A stretch of DNA of 64,000 bases from Heliopora coerulea (taxonomy: Eukaryota > Cnidaria > Anthozoa > Scleralcyonacea > Helioporidae), in NCBI GenBank assembly GCA_030142905.1, contig JASJOG010000242.1:1-64000 (forward strand). The letters are read 5' to 3'. The notes below the pieces were generated by a model. That model ran no database searches and had not been told where the DNA came from. It was given only the letters and a program-made list of their open reading frames with translations. Below, piece after piece: positions 44,901-52,088 of the stretch (position 1 is its first letter; every line of letters starts with the position of its first letter). The position numbers and the translations under genes are program-made.

Positions 44901-47900
44901 CACAACATTGTTGACACTGTACTACACAACATTGTTCACAGTGTGCAGCACAACATTGTTGACACTGTACTACACAACATTGTTCACAGTATGCAGCACA
45001 ACATTGTTGACACTGTACTACACAACATTGTTCACAGTGTGCAGCACAACATTGTTGACACTGTACTACACAACATTGTTCACAGTGTGCAGCACAACAT
45101 TGTTGACACTGTACTACACAACATTGTTCACAGTATGCAGCACAACATTGTTGACACTGTAATACACAACATTGTTGACACTGTACTACACAATGGATCT
45201 CGAAGTGCATCACGACATTGTTTACAGTGTGCAGTACAACATTGTTTACGGTGTGCATCACAACGTTGTTTACAGTGTGCATCACAACACTGTTCACAGT
45301 GTGCATCGCAACATTGTTGACACTGTACTACGCAATGGATCTCGAGGTGCATCGCAACATTGTTTACAGTGTGCATCGCAACATTTTTTACAGTGTGCAT
45401 CGCAACATTGTTCACGCCATGATCAACTTATGCATTTTCATGCATTAATATTTATCATCATATGATTTACGGACTGTCTTATGTAATTCACATTTGAACC
45501 AATTCACTGGATCCAATCTTACAAGCGATGCTTGGGAAGCTATCGCGAGCTCGGTACATTGAAGCTCTACACAGAAAACAAAGAATTGACCTTTTAAATC
45601 CTAAGTTGTTTTTGTTTTGTTTTTGTTCTTGAAGGTGCTCTGGAGGACACAGGGAATGGTAATATTTCCTCAAACTCCTTTGGAATTCGCCTACAGCAAC
45701 CTCAGCCGGGTTTCAGGTATGACGGATTTGGTAAGACATAAAATGAAATTGTGAGAGGAAAGAAGATGGTGAAATTAGTAAACTGAACTGGAGCTGGACG
45801 TGAACCAGGTGGAGGGAGATGGGGAGGAATTGAGAAGAGGGAAGACTTGATGGTGGGGAAGGTGAAGCAGAAGGTAGAGGAGGTTGTGGAGGTGGAGAAG
45901 AAGATAGAGGAGGTGGTGGAGGTAGAGAAGATAGAGGAGGTGGTGGAGGTGAAATGGATCCAGAGGTGGAGGTGGAGTTGAAGGAGGGAATGAAGGGAGA
46001 AGGAGGTAGTGGAGGTAAAGGGAATGTGAAGATGGAGGTAGAGTAAGGGGTAGTGGAGAAGGGAGGTGGAGTAGAGGAGGAGGTGCTGAAGAAGATGGGG
46101 GATATGGAATTGAAGGTGAAGTTAGCGGTGAAGGAGATGAAGGTGGATATGAAGGTTGGACTGAATGGGGTAGAGGAAGAGGAGGATGTAGGTGTGAGCG
46201 TGAAAGAAAAGGTAAGAGTGAAGAAGGATGCTGTGATAGAGACAAAAGTGAAGTTGGAATTGTATGCGGTAGTGGAGGCGGTGACAGTGATGGATTTGAA
46301 AATGAGGTGGAACAATTGACGTTTAAATAACTTGAGTAGGAAATTGAATTGAAACTTGCTTTAAGGTTTATAGTAGAATTTGAAACAGAGTTCAAGTTTG
46401 TAATCTGTCAGAACTTGAGTAAGATTCTGCGCTTTTTATCTTTGAACTGCAAATTCCTCCAGGATTACAAGTATATACTGTACCTCGGGCTGGAGTGCCT
46501 GGTCAAATGAATGAAAGTCTCTTACATAATACATTCCCCAACTTTAGTTATGTTCAAATCATCGTGGTAAGACTGAGAAATAATCAACAGCCATCCTCTC
46601 CCCCAAATTCCTATTCCAGCGAGCGCATATCCACTGTCAACGAGTCCGTGGACGTTTTAGAACCTTACGTGACAGCAGAACTAAGCGGTAGCGACCTTGA
46701 TCTCTACAAAAATTTCATTATTGGAGATGGGATGAACTACCCAAAGTTATCGAGGAGACGACGAAGAGAGGATGGCTCAAGGACCAGGTCGTTTTACAAC
46801 AGACCACTCCTGGCAAACTCCTTCTATTCCGCCTTCCAGAGAACGTTCCGAGATGAGGTTAGTCAAGTACGATCTCCCTCGTTTCATACATTATACGTTG
46901 TCTATTCCGTTGTCAAAGCTCATCTAAACGCTCCATAATCTGTTGAACTATTTCAATTTGAAATACTCACAATCTTAACTCTCTCAGTTTACTCCTTCCT
47001 GGCAAGATCAGTCTTTTTCGGAACACGTTTCTTTCTCTGACGAAGGGACCTTTGCTCGAAACGTTAGAATTCTTTTAACTTTGTACCTTCTATTATTTTA
47101 CTCTGACTAATGCCGAACAATTTTATTCGTCAAGGGGAGACATCCTGTCGAGAAGGGTCATAAGTGAGAACTATCTCAATCAAAATCGTTGCCCTTACGG
47201 CAAAGTATTCGTCTTTGAGGGGTTTTTTGCCATGAAGTCGCTCCCTCTTCGCTCGCTCTGTACTATATACACATGAAATACTTTCTCTTGTGGACCTCTC
47301 GGTTACTAGGTCTTCATTGTTATTAAGAAACTTAATTTTTTTTGGTCTTTAGGAGACATACTACTCAAGTTCTTGGATGAAACTAGTCAGGACAACAGCA
47401 GCAGATCCTGACAATTCAAATATGAAATCAAGTGATTACGGTAAGCGATTACATGAATGGTAACTAACAGTGGTGTAGTGTTGATGATAATGGAGAGGCA
47501 CTTGGTAGTGGCGATTGCAGTGGTGGAAGTGACAGTGACATCGTTGTTTTGTTTCTTCGTTCGTGCGTGTGATTGTGTCGTTGTCTTGGTGTTCAACAAA
47601 CAAATAAAATAAATAAGTAAATAAACAAATAAGCAAATGAATAATTATATAAGTAAATAAATCATTAAATGAATTAGCATATCAATAAGTAAATGTGTAA
47701 ATAAATAAATAATTAATTAAATAAATAGATAGAAGTTGATTGGCTAATTGACTGACCAACCGACCGACTGACATACTGAATGACTAAGCGACTGAACAAC
47801 AGACCAAGTGACTGACTGACCGACAGACTGACTTACTGAATGACTAAGTGACTGAACAACTGACCAAGTGACTGACTGACCGACAGACTGACTTACTGAA

Positions 47901-50900
47901 TGACTAAGTGACTGAAAAACTGACCAAGTGACTGAATGACCGACAGACTGACTTACTGAATGACTAAGCGACTGAACAACAGACCAAGTGACTGACTGAC
48001 CGACAGACTGACTTACTGAATGACTAAGTGACTGAACAACTGACCAAGTGACTGACTGACCGACAGACTGACTTACTGCATGACTAAGCGACTGAACAAC
48101 TGACCAAGTGACTGACTGACCGACAGACTGACTTACTGAATGACTAAGCGACTGAACAACAGACCAAGTGACTGACTGACCGACAGACTGACTTACTGAA
48201 TGACTAAGCGACTGAACAACTGACCAAGTGACTGACTGACCGACAGACTGACTTACTGAATGACTAAGCGACTGAACAACAGACCAAGTGACTGACTGAC
48301 CGACAGACTGACTTACTGAATGACTAAGTGACTGAACAACTGACCAAGTGACTGACTGACCGACAGACTGACTTACTGAATGACTAAGTGACTGAACAAC
48401 TGACCAAGTGACTGACTGACCGACAGACTGACTTACTGAATGACTAAGTGACTGAACAACTGACCAAGTGACTGACTGACCGACAGACTGACTTACTGAA
48501 TGACTAAGTGACTGAACAACTGACCAAGTGACTGACTGACCGACAGACTGACTTACTGAATGACTAAGCGACTGAACAACTGACCAAGTGACTGACTGAC
48601 CGACATACTGACTTACTGTATGACTAAGCGACTTAACAACTGACCAAGTGACTTACTGACCGACCGACTGGCAAGCCGACTGGCAAGCCGACTGGCAAGC
48701 CGACTGGCTGGGCGACCGACCGGTTTGCTGACGGTCCCGCTGGCCTGTCGGCGGACGGACAGGCAGATCCATTGATTGATTAAGAATCAATTAAGGATCA
48801 GTTTCATTCAGAGAGTCTTTTTCAGAACAACAATAACCAAGATGATCAACAAAATGATCAGCTCCGCCAAACATGTAATCAAACACTTAGATTGAAACCA
48901 GTGCTTCCACTTTGCCAGGACGAAATTTCCTCCATTTAATCTAGTTTTTCCTTTTCCAATTGAAAATTTCCTTCAGAAATACAAAAATTTCTTGCAAATT
49001 TCCTTCACAATTTAACGTAAAATGAATGATGTCTTTGGTGTGGAAATCAACGAATCATTGCTCTGTCGCGTTAGATCGAGGCACGGTGTGGTCGTGGAGG
49101 ACTAGGAATGAAGCTGTTTGCGAATAAGTGGTGATTTTTAAGAAATGAAAGGTGGATATGTAGTTTTCTCATGGACATAAATACACAATAATGAATTTCC
49201 TAACGACTAATAAGTTTTTACATGTTCCTCAACATCAAACCTAATACCAAAACAAGTCAAATTTACGTAACAAATAATTTATGATGGCAATAGCCGATTA
49301 TCGCAACACATAAAGTATCTTATTTTCCTTTTTGTTATCAAGTGATATCTCTTGCAAGTTTGATAAAATTTTTTAATTTTCGGAAACTGTTTAGTAAACG
49401 AATACAACCTAGAATTATGTATGTTTTGACATGCAGATTTACACCAACATTTACACAAATGTGAAATCAGAAATTCAGTAAACATAACAGTATAAATATG
49501 ACAGGACCATGAGAACATCCTAAATTCCACTTCCCAGTATATTTAAAAATGTTATTATAGTCAACGAACAGATTTTCCTTCAAGACAATTAGAAGCATTT
49601 AAGTCTTTCCTGTCCAAAACTTCCTCCCATGACAAGTAAAATTGTCTAGCGTTAGCCAGAGTAAAATATAAAAGTCGTATATGGATCGGAAAGGTTTAAA
49701 ACAATTCTGCTTTAACCTGACTGAAAGATATTTCAGTACTATATACTACGGCATTCGCCCTTCACATTCGGTGATATCTATATCTCGGCAAAAATAAAGG
49801 AACTATAAAATAACGTGCACTTCAATGACGCAAACAGCTCTTCCAAATGTTAAATTTAATTTGTGATTGTTTGTTTCAAAGACTAACTAACTGAGTGCGC
49901 TTCTGTCAGTTATCGGTTCACAGAAATTACATGAAAGTGGCCCGGGTTATTTTCGCGGTCTTCCGTAAGCAATCGTGCCATAATCAACAAACTTTATAGC
50001 TTATCTTTTGTGCAGCATCAGCTGCATTTACCCCCATACACAAATTCATTCAATAGATCGTAACTCTGCGAAATATTGTACTCCAATATTCTTCAACATT
50101 AGAAAGAGAATTGTTCTTAGCAGGGAAATTGCTCAGATTTCCTACAAATTCTCAAAAAATCCTTCCTAGTTCTATCAACATTTTATTTCCTTCAAATTAC
50201 CTTCATTTTGTCAAAATTCCCTTCGAAAAGGAAATTTCCTTCAATGTGGAAGTACTGATGTAGAATGTATTGATAGCGGCAAAAGTGGCGGATCCACGGG
50301 GTACGGTCCAAAGTACCCAGCCTCCATTGTGGGCAGTTAAAAATCTCATGTCATTTAACTATTTAATTCGATGGAAATGGTTTAATCAGTCGGTTAAGAA
50401 TTTTGCTTGTTGTTGCCATAGACATAAGACTTTTTGAAATTTTTTATGTGTAAATGTATGAGCGCTTAGAAATATCTTGAGATGATAAATAAACGATCGT
50501 CAAGTTCTATCCTCAGAAAAACGATTTTTGAACCCCCGTCTGGGGCTAAAAGAAATTGTTTTTCTGAGGATATGGCTTGACGATCGTTCGTCTATCATCT
50601 CAATAAAATTTTTTATTTTGCAACTTGCTTGTGTTGGCAGAAACATTTCGTTTTGTTCTCGGTTGCAATTTGAACTCACTTGCAACATAACATTTCCAAG
50701 ATAGAGTTCAGGTTTTACATACTTACATGTTATTTAATTTATTTATAAGGATTCTTCGCGTCGTTTACAGTGGTTAGATTTCGTTTTAAACCCTCTCAAT
50801 TAACTCTTTCCAAGCGGGATAAGTCTCGGGCTAGGTTCAGACGATTTTACTCGTCAAGAGGAGAGTTCCCGCCTCGAAAGAGTTATAGCCATCTCATTTA

Positions 50901-51292
50901 TACGAATTCTTCATATGGTGGGAATACTATTTTAGAGATGGAAATAATTTCCATCCTGATGATTGCAAACGTTCCCAAGCATGTCTTTTCTTTTCTTTGT
51001 TTTTTTTGACCTCCATATTCCATTCTTTTACGTAGAAAACTCAAGGGAAATCCTGTACATTGTTATAATCACTGTTCAGTTGGTAATAATTATCATTCTT
51101 GCTGTCGTGGTGATACGCATGCGCCGTAAACACGGCTCGAGGAGCTCACAAACAGAGGTCGTGGACATAGCTTTGCAAGAAAGAACAAATACAGATCAAA
51201 TTGCTTCATCGGATGATGGCATCGGGATCTACGACCAACTAAATCGCCAAAAAGATGAAAATGAACACACTTACCAATCTTTGCAAACCTAG
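23887..51292 (+). CDS. Multi-lectin type I receptor gene, paralog 2 (SUEL, F-lectin, 2x SRCR, F5/8C, 2x FN3, membrane-proximal domain, TM, ITAM-like tail)
   Basis: Predicted 1101-aa surface receptor from 13 exons: 23887-23965, 29501-29800, 32298-32720, 33503-33823, 34503-34811, 35545-35849, 36778-36919, 42799-43092, 43968-44264, 45635-45730, 46463-46857, 47353-47440, 51036-51292. The sum is 3306 nt with no internal stop. Domains: signal peptide 1-26, SUEL 27-126, F-type lectin 127-267, SRCR 268-374 and 375-477, F5/8C 478-626, FN3 627-724 and 725-823, linker 824-855, membrane-proximal region with a five-arginine run 856-1016, TM about 1023-1043, and a tail ending in two YxxL motifs. Exon sizes match paralog 1 exactly for the first eight exons. 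A large CR1 LINE sits in intron 7 and a hAT in intron 1, neither touching an exon. An in-frame ATG at 23842 could extend the N terminus by 15 residues. The 23887 start gives the better signal peptide and aligns with paralog 1. Confidence 0.8.
24440..25850 (+). mobile_element. Degenerate Tc1/mariner element nested in the hAT
   Basis: Termini CAGGGGGTGGGCAAAAAA and ATTGCTCACCCCCTG are inverted, the shared inner block is agtggccat, and TA flanks both sides. A dead transposase is readable on the + strand: [14 protein letters not shown] helix near 24880, [10 protein letters not shown] near 25165, NPIENLW at 25312-25332, and [13 protein letters not shown] near 25440, broken by stops and shifts. Confidence 0.8.
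26262..26390 (+). repeat. Interspersed repeat also found at 43425-43545
   Basis: The shared text includes gactctga, ggctgtcgaaacgtca / ggctatggaaacttca and aacagtctttctca, followed by tacgatcaac-like sequence. The element type is not identified. Confidence 0.4.
26417..26833 (-). pseudogene. hAT transposase N-terminal fragment (TTF-type zinc finger)
   Basis: An open frame of 138 codons with [41 protein letters not shown] and [11 protein letters not shown]. This is the TTF zinc-finger pattern at the N terminus of many hAT transposases and ZMYM-type proteins (W-L-HY, CFxC, GFxNWK, H-x-H/C spacing). It ends at a TGA just before an unrelated interspersed repeat; the DDE/dimerisation region is absent. 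Confidence 0.75.
27424..27614. mobile_element. MITE with long inverted ends
   Basis: The left end cacacgaccaagttttcttt and right end aaaggaaaacttggtcttgtg are inverted, with further complementarity inwards (cttgac, gtcaag). About 190 bp. Confidence 0.55.
27688..28055. mobile_element. Second inverted-end element in intron 1 of gene 2
   Basis: gacccatttatatgagccga at the left and a related inverse (actcggcaagctcgtttcca ... cataaacaggtc) at the right. Internal gccgag motifs recur. A 132-codon open frame across it has no recognisable domain and is probably fortuitous. Confidence 0.4.
28232..28289 (+). repeat. Degenerate interstitial telomere-like repeat
   Basis: CCTAA-type repeats (ccctaatcctaaccg, ctaaccctaaccc), the metazoan TTAGGG unit on the other strand. 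A shorter run (cctaaccctaaccctaac) occurs at 32933-32950. Confidence 0.5.
28363..28482 (-). repeat. tRNA-derived SINE, minus orientation
   Basis: Head ctaaccattgagctaccaag (A-box, reverse) and gggaattgaactcgcaacc (B-box, reverse), with the tail gagatgaacgttcgtcta. Confidence 0.7.
28647..28770 (+). repeat. tRNA-derived SINE, plus orientation
   Basis: Head gtcttggtagctcaatggtt with B-box gggtttgattc and tail gaggatagagcttgacgaaa. It lies head to head with the minus copy 165 bp upstream. Confidence 0.7.
29501..29800 (+). CDS. Gene 2 exon 2: SUEL/rhamnose-binding lectin domain
   Basis: A phase 1-1 exon, 300 nt, with [12 protein letters not shown] and [16 protein letters not shown]. Seven cysteines. 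The acceptor is tttatag and the donor is gtaagt. The same length and register as gene 1 exon 2 fixes the boundaries. Confidence 0.85.
30313..30958. mobile_element. Degraded pogo-like MITE (fourth copy)
   Basis: Related to 9696-10425 by gttatctcgaactcgg at the left and gagataacgggagactag at the right. The terminal bases have decayed. A gene-2-specific segment at 30540-30830 is included. Confidence 0.45.
31437..31537. repeat. TTAACCCTTTC-type small repeat, well preserved
   Basis: Runs from ttaaccctttcttgtcc to gggaccgtaaaaggttaa with the shared interior gacgagtaaaatcgtgtgac and gttagccagagtaaaat. The ends are imperfect inverted repeats. Confidence 0.6.
32298..32720 (+). CDS. Gene 2 exon 3: F-type lectin (fucolectin) domain
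   Basis: A phase 1-1 exon, 423 nt, with [36 protein letters not shown] and [16 protein letters not shown]. The histidine-to-arginine spacing is x26, followed by K-D, matching the H-x26-R-x-D part of the fucose-binding motif. The adjacent cysteine pair of classic F-lectins is absent and the loop to the next arginine is one residue shorter than usual. Confidence 0.87.
33503..33823 (+). CDS. Gene 2 exon 4: SRCR domain 1
   Basis: A phase 1-1 exon, 321 nt, with [44 protein letters not shown]. It differs from gene 1 by about 16 bases by eye. Confidence 0.8.
34503..34811 (+). CDS. Gene 2 exon 5: SRCR domain 2
   Basis: A phase 1-1 exon, 309 nt, canonical [52 protein letters not shown]. It is almost identical to gene 1 exon 5. 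Confidence 0.9.
35188..35328. mobile_element. Short inverted-repeat element in intron 5 of gene 2
   Basis: Counterpart of 9041-9176, with tgatagaaacatgaatga and tcattcatgtttctatca ends. This copy keeps a fuller right end (agtacagagac). Confidence 0.5.
35545..35849 (+). CDS. Gene 2 exon 6: F5/8 type C domain, first part
   Basis: Enters in phase 1 (tcag acceptor), exits in phase 0 at GAG|gttatt. [38 protein letters not shown]. Same length as gene 1 exon 6. Confidence 0.8.
35880..36607. mobile_element. Pogo-like MITE with nested SINE (gene 2 intron 6)
   Basis: Paralogous copy of 9696-10425, with CAGTAGTCTCCCGTTAT at the left and an inverted relative ending gactgctg at the right, between TA dinucleotides. 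Confidence 0.65.
36137..36261 (+). repeat. tRNA-derived SINE (nested)
   Basis: Head ggtctcggtaaatcaatggt, B-box gttcgatccc, tail gaggatagagcttgacgaac. The A-box is mutated (gtaaatca for gtagctca). Confidence 0.65.
36778..36919 (+). CDS. Gene 2 exon 7: F5/8 type C domain, second part (GC donor)
   Basis: Encodes [14 protein letters not shown] and [20 protein letters not shown]. The donor AAG|gcaagt is again GC-AG. The following intron holds the CR1-like LINE. Confidence 0.8.
37560..37873. repeat. TCCGT-rich minisatellite, gene 2 copy, split by LINE
   Basis: Counterpart of 11385-11686. The remaining part lies at 42654-42725 beyond the LINE. Confidence 0.6.
38098..40985 (-). pseudogene. LINE ORF2: EEP endonuclease plus reverse transcriptase (one frameshift)
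   Basis: The endonuclease is at the N terminus: [40 protein letters not shown] and ISDHDLVYI, the standard apurinic-endonuclease-like blocks. The RT follows: [54 protein letters not shown], then after a frame change [20 protein letters not shown] and MFADDTSL (active-site FADD). The C-terminal thumb region has [15 protein letters not shown] and AARVITRS. A single one-base frame change at about 39060-39070 separates the two parts between the DLKKAFD and GVPQG blocks. Otherwise the frame of about 960 codons is intact, so this is a young copy that lost activity recently, or a sequencing indel. Confidence 0.88.
41022..42653 (-). CDS. LINE ORF1: coiled coil plus SGNH/GDSL-esterase-like domain
   Basis: About 543 aa starting [10 protein letters not shown] at 42653. 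A longer frame from 42725 only adds residues encoded by the flanking TCCGT array. The N-terminal ~120 residues are unassigned. A heptad-rich coiled coil spans roughly 165-290 ([20 protein letters not shown]). The C-terminal ~150 residues carry esterase blocks: [12 protein letters not shown] (block I, GDS), [11 protein letters not shown] (block III, GxND) and [12 protein letters not shown] (block V histidine). In CR1-group ORF1 proteins such domains accompany RNA-binding roles. It ends with TGA followed in the same frame by CTA, 12 sense codons and the first ATG of ORF2. Confidence 0.82.
   Translation of the reverse strand: MSSDQIVEDSLVSDCDKRRKLFEITSKGKLKWFGDFESLQKFVEDVINIKAKWTSPGGECKLIETDDVSIRWYPSKQTVTVGGLKAKEIKAKFSSIIYAPLGSKDDMQVCEDSEQLVDEGTSQEQNQPLPFSCITNDRITTLECAIEELKSQVTKITEEFSQHRFHFNKMPESPLTPTIHDNGHKSRVTDDLVERCLTMLQRENSQLKKENEALRDRINTVSYVIADLNTKIKDVENEKSSLLTAIKLIYDDYRKVCVNVESSDKLINNYKACGSQKKSTNELNPEKAQVEKWHTVRQSTGKRKTNSIIAPPDEVVNRYEVLSELSQDEDETPQNIQQTNDRSDLKQKHKQTGTNNSTTNSVEHSNGQPSSSPSRCKITIVGDSMLRMLNPNRLRRNLKRSVSVKTFPGARLKDVKHYINPTLESSPECIVIYVGTNDLKNKSAQTITEDICALGEQILSCLPKSKVAISQVITRTDDPNLSGKINEVNTNISKLCSERKWGVISHENIKSNHLNSFGLHLTRAGSAIMAANFIKFFKNFNQY
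42799..43092 (+). CDS. Gene 2 exon 8: FN3 domain 1
   Basis: A phase 1-1 exon, 294 nt: [48 protein letters not shown]. Same length as gene 1 exon 8. Confidence 0.85.
43163..43420. repeat. Simple repeats TAAA, CTAACTAA and GATT
   Basis: Short tracts of aataaataaat, actaactaacc and ttgattgattgattgatt between FN3 exons. Confidence 0.6.
43760..43880. mobile_element. Small MITE with AAGTTCAAAGGTTGGTAA ends
   Basis: The left arm aaaaagttcaaaggttggta and right arm accaacctctgaactttct are inverted. A relative lies at 57301-57465 with the same ends. Confidence 0.55.
43968..44264 (+). CDS. Gene 2 exon 9: FN3 domain 2
   Basis: A phase 1-1 exon of 297 nt between ttag and gtcagt, without an internal ATG-led frame. 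It encodes a classic FN3: [40 protein letters not shown], then [20 protein letters not shown] and GPGPYS. No counterpart in gene 1. Confidence 0.87.
44389..45185. repeat. 48-bp minisatellite (about 16 units)
   Basis: The unit has two related 24-bp halves, acaacattgttgacactgta and acaacattgttcacagtatg. Sparse variants (attattcaca) recur at 240 and 192 bp, which implies multi-unit homogenisation. Because 48 is a multiple of three, several frames are open across the array. These apparent proteins are artefacts of the repeat, and the array lies wholly inside intron 9. Confidence 0.9.
45186..45420. repeat. Diverged 24-bp continuation of the minisatellite
   Basis: Units of type acattgtttacagtgtgcat, with two copies of a 25-bp insert containing caatggatctcgaagtgcat. 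Confidence 0.7.
45635..45730 (+). CDS. Gene 2 exon 10: extracellular linker
   Basis: A phase 1-1 exon of 96 nt after a pyrimidine-rich tract ending ttcttgaag, with donor gtaaga. It encodes about 32 residues ([20 protein letters not shown]...YDGF) with no domain. Support is its phase fit between exons 9 and 11 and good splice sites. Confidence 0.6.
45740..46310 (+). repeat. 570-bp polypurine (GGA/GGT/GAA) tract
   Basis: The + strand is almost free of C for long stretches and made of ggtggagg, gaagaaga and ggaggtggtgg words. It lies in intron 10. Open frames on either strand are compositional. Confidence 0.85.
46463..46857 (+). CDS. Gene 2 exon 11: membrane-proximal domain with polybasic cleavage-like site
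   Basis: Enters in phase 1, exits in phase 0 at GAG|gttag. It begins [11 protein letters not shown], then [13 protein letters not shown], then [12 protein letters not shown], and contains [13 protein letters not shown] followed by [20 protein letters not shown]. The last block resembles the NxPLxxxxxYxxFxR pattern in the membrane-proximal region of receptor tyrosine phosphatases, whose precursors are often cleaved at basic sites. The five-arginine run meets the furin consensus R-x-K/R-R. Cleavage is inference. Confidence 0.72.
47353..47440 (+). CDS. Gene 2 exon 12: end of membrane-proximal domain
   Basis: Phase 0 in, phase 1 out, 88 nt: [20 protein letters not shown] followed by NSNMKSSDY. 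It completes the preceding domain and feeds in phase into the TM exon at 51036. Confidence 0.7.
47750..48710. repeat. 60-bp minisatellite (about 15 units)
   Basis: Same unit as 12925-13440, with exact 60-bp periodicity. Mostly two alternating unit types (gaacaacagacc and gaacaactgacc), suggesting 120-bp or longer expansions. Confidence 0.88.
48899..50257. mobile_element. Putative hAT-like element with CAGTGCTTCCAC termini
   Basis: The left end CAGTGCTTCCACTTTG and right end CAATGTGGAAGTACTG are inverted relatives, each followed inwards by gaaatttcct motifs. Gene 1 keeps the left end (13579 on) but lost the right. No transposase recognised. A convincing 8-bp target duplication was not found. 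Confidence 0.45.
50480..50604. repeat. Inverted pair of SINE tails
   Basis: cgatcgtcaagttctatcct and ttttctgaggatatggcttg/acgatcgttcg form a palindrome made of two SINE tails without a tRNA head. Confidence 0.5.
51036..51292 (+). CDS. Gene 2 exon 13: TM helix and ITAM-like tail
   Basis: Enters in phase 1 after tacgtag, ends at TAG. It encodes [20 protein letters not shown], a RMRRKH stop-transfer, and a tail with IYDQL and TYQSL (YxxL, ten residues, YxxL). Compared with gene 1 exon B it lost the RSSDS juxtamembrane stretch and a few residues after EVVD. The end of the tail is nearly identical. Confidence 0.85.
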
Positions 51293-52088
51293 ACAAAAGA
51301 TTTGAAAGGTCAAATTTTGACAGTTGGTGACTGTACATATTTCAAGTCCAGTTGAGAATATGATTCTCTTTAATACTTCATAAAAGTCAGAATTTAAACT
51401 TTTGTTTACACACTAGCGTGGAGGAGAAATACACCCAGAAACGAACAAACGAATTACATAGTCATAGACCTGTAATGAATTTTGTTGTTTTAAAAGTCAA
51501 GTAATTTTAGTGCTTAATATTTCGTTTACGGATTAATTGTGATGAGGTTTCTAAAAACAGAGAAGATAAACTAAATCATGTGGCTCTGTGGAACTAAATA
51601 TAAGCATTAGTTGATGTGATTTTTTAATCACTCGCTTTTCATCATAATGCTGCTTCGTGAACAACAATCTACAGTTACAAGACAGAACTAAGCATACTAT
51701 CAGGTTGCAGTTAACCACTGAAGCTGAAAGTTGGGATCGACGACATTGACCTGAAATGTGACATGAAAGACGCCTCTTGTGATTTTTATAATTCAAAATA
51801 CAAGGAACATTTTAACGTAGACTATACACGACATCGAAATGGTATTTATTTAAAATTTAAGAATGGTAAATAAGAAATCCACATTGGCAGCAGACATTTG
51901 TGATTCTCCTTCAGGTTTGAGATAGTGAGCCATCACCGTGCAATATTCTTTTTAGGATCACATCTTGCAATAATATTTTTTGGACCACCATTATGGTATC
52001 AAAACTACCGTGCATTGAAATTAACTGGGAAAATTTGGCCAATTAATGGATCAGGAATGTGGGTAGTGGCGAGGCCAAGGGCGGAATG
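51293..52088 (+). other. Gene 2 3' UTR and downstream (duplication unit C)
   Basis: Collinear with units A and B to about 52088, where LINE material interrupts it. It resumes at about 53345. Confidence 0.55.

Noticed and set aside
44269..45320. Two long overlapping + frames (about 300 aa) and - frames of Cys/Gln-rich repeats
   Set aside because: They are translations of the 48-bp minisatellite inside intron 9; a period divisible by three keeps frames open without coding.
45713..46395. Two overlapping ~200-aa Ser/Pro/Thr-rich frames on the minus strand
   Set aside because: They are products of the polypurine tract read on the opposite strand. No domain, and both frames are open for compositional reasons.
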